Shown: positions 5,317 to 5,562 of the stretch, in pieces
How the letters are laid out: each line of letters starts with the position of its first letter
Numbering within the stretch: position 1 is the first letter of the stretch
DNA from: Vulcanimicrobiota bacterium
GTDB lineage: Bacteria; Vulcanimicrobiota; Vulcanimicrobiia; Vulcanimicrobiales; Vulcanimicrobiaceae
DNA length: 5,562 bases
Direction: 5' to 3'
NCBI GenBank assembly: GCA_014304965.1
Contig: JACRTZ010000109.1
Span: forward strand, 1-5,562
The notes under the pieces: model-generated
The model's database searches: none
Told to the model about the DNA's origin: nothing
The model's input: only the letters and a program-made list of their open reading frames with translations
Made by a program: the position numbers and the translations under genes

Positions 5317-5562
5317 TCAGGACGGCATGCCCTCCGGCGGAGCCGGCCTGCGGACGTACTTTTGCTTCACCGTCGGATCGTTGTCGCGGAACCCGAGATC
5401 GGCGCGGAGCGTCCGGAGCTTCTTGCGCAAGTTGATCACGGCTTGCGCGTGGATTTGCGAAACGCGCGACTCGGAAACGTTGAGGGTTGCCTTGATGTCT
5501 TTGAGCGTCTGGCCCTCAAAGTAATAGAGCTCGATGACGGTCTTCTCTTGGTACGACAGTGC
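5317..5562 (-). CDS. fliA: FliA/WhiG-type (sigma-28 family) sigma factor, C-terminal end
   Basis: Only the last 81 residues are inside the window; the gene continues past base 5562. They form sigma region 4: ALSYQEKTVIELYYFEGQTL, then the region 4.2 helix-turn-helix LKDIKATLNVSESRVSQIHAQAV (visible residues 20-42) and NLRKKL. The ESRVSQIHAQA signature is diagnostic of the FliA/SigD/WhiG group, which binds the -35 element of flagellar, chemotaxis or sporulation promoters, and argues against the ECF and RpoD groups. After region 4 there is a 32-residue tail rich in Lys, Arg and Pro, ending RRPAPPEGMPS, longer than the short end usual in enteric FliA. The stop is TGA at 5319-5317. Without the N-terminal part I cannot tell a flagellar FliA from a WhiG-like regulator, so the symbol is a family-level call. 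alkB follows after 89 bases. Confidence 0.85.
   Translation of the reverse strand, partial: ALSYQEKTVIELYYFEGQTLKDIKATLNVSESRVSQIHAQAVINLRKKLRTLRADLGFRDNDPTVKQKYVRRPAPPEGMPS

Noticed and set aside
1..5562. A new defence or mobile system
   Set aside because: I looked for integrase, transposase, toxin-antitoxin, reverse transcriptase, CRISPR-like repeats and abrupt composition changes and saw none. All genes are ordinary chromosomal families with similar base composition.

Overview
The window is a compact, GC-rich stretch of bacterial chromosome. All six genes I can support lie on the minus strand, so they are transcribed from the high-coordinate end to the low one. In that order they are: the C-terminal end of a FliA/WhiG-type (sigma-28) sigma factor (5562 to 5317), an AlkB-family DNA dealkylase (5227 to 4691), a large membrane protein with a GT-C-like N-terminal half and a TPR C-terminal half (4658 to 2409), the SRP receptor FtsY (2301 to 1387), the recombinase RecA (1304 to 252), and the N-terminal part of RecX (271 to the window edge). 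GTG starts dominate (recX, recA, ftsY, alkB). No gap between genes exceeds about 110 bases. I see no tRNA, rRNA, insertion sequence, CRISPR array or prophage signature.

The host is a high-GC bacterium. The one convincing regulatory site is a LexA box of the CGAAC-N4-GTTCG type, known from Firmicutes and Actinobacteria, rather than the CTGT-N8-ACAG type of Gammaproteobacteria. That fits a Terrabacteria-like lineage. An uncultured group such as Eremiobacterota (WPS-2) is possible, but I cannot fix the taxonomy from this sequence.

The most informative stretch is the 107-base gap between the membrane/TPR gene and ftsY. It holds a strong GC-rich hairpin (2354-2383), then a perfect 8-bp-arm palindrome matching a LexA operator (2327-2346), then the ftsY start. 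I read this as the end of one transcription unit and the SOS-controlled head of another, ftsY-recA-recX. If so, the SRP receptor is the promoter-proximal gene of the SOS recA operon, which would be unusual. recA has a strong ribosome binding site of its own, plus a weak candidate promoter and a separate 6-bp-arm palindrome in the 82-base gap after ftsY, so it may also be transcribed independently.

Upstream, the sigma factor, AlkB and the GT-C/TPR protein follow each other closely enough to be one unit, but their functions have no obvious link. RecA (recombination, SOS co-protease), RecX (RecA modulator) and AlkB (alkylation repair) give the window a DNA-repair flavour. FtsY and the membrane protein concern membrane biogenesis and the cell surface. 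I find no clear new multi-gene system. The leads worth following are the SOS-box/ftsY arrangement and the TMTC-like protein.
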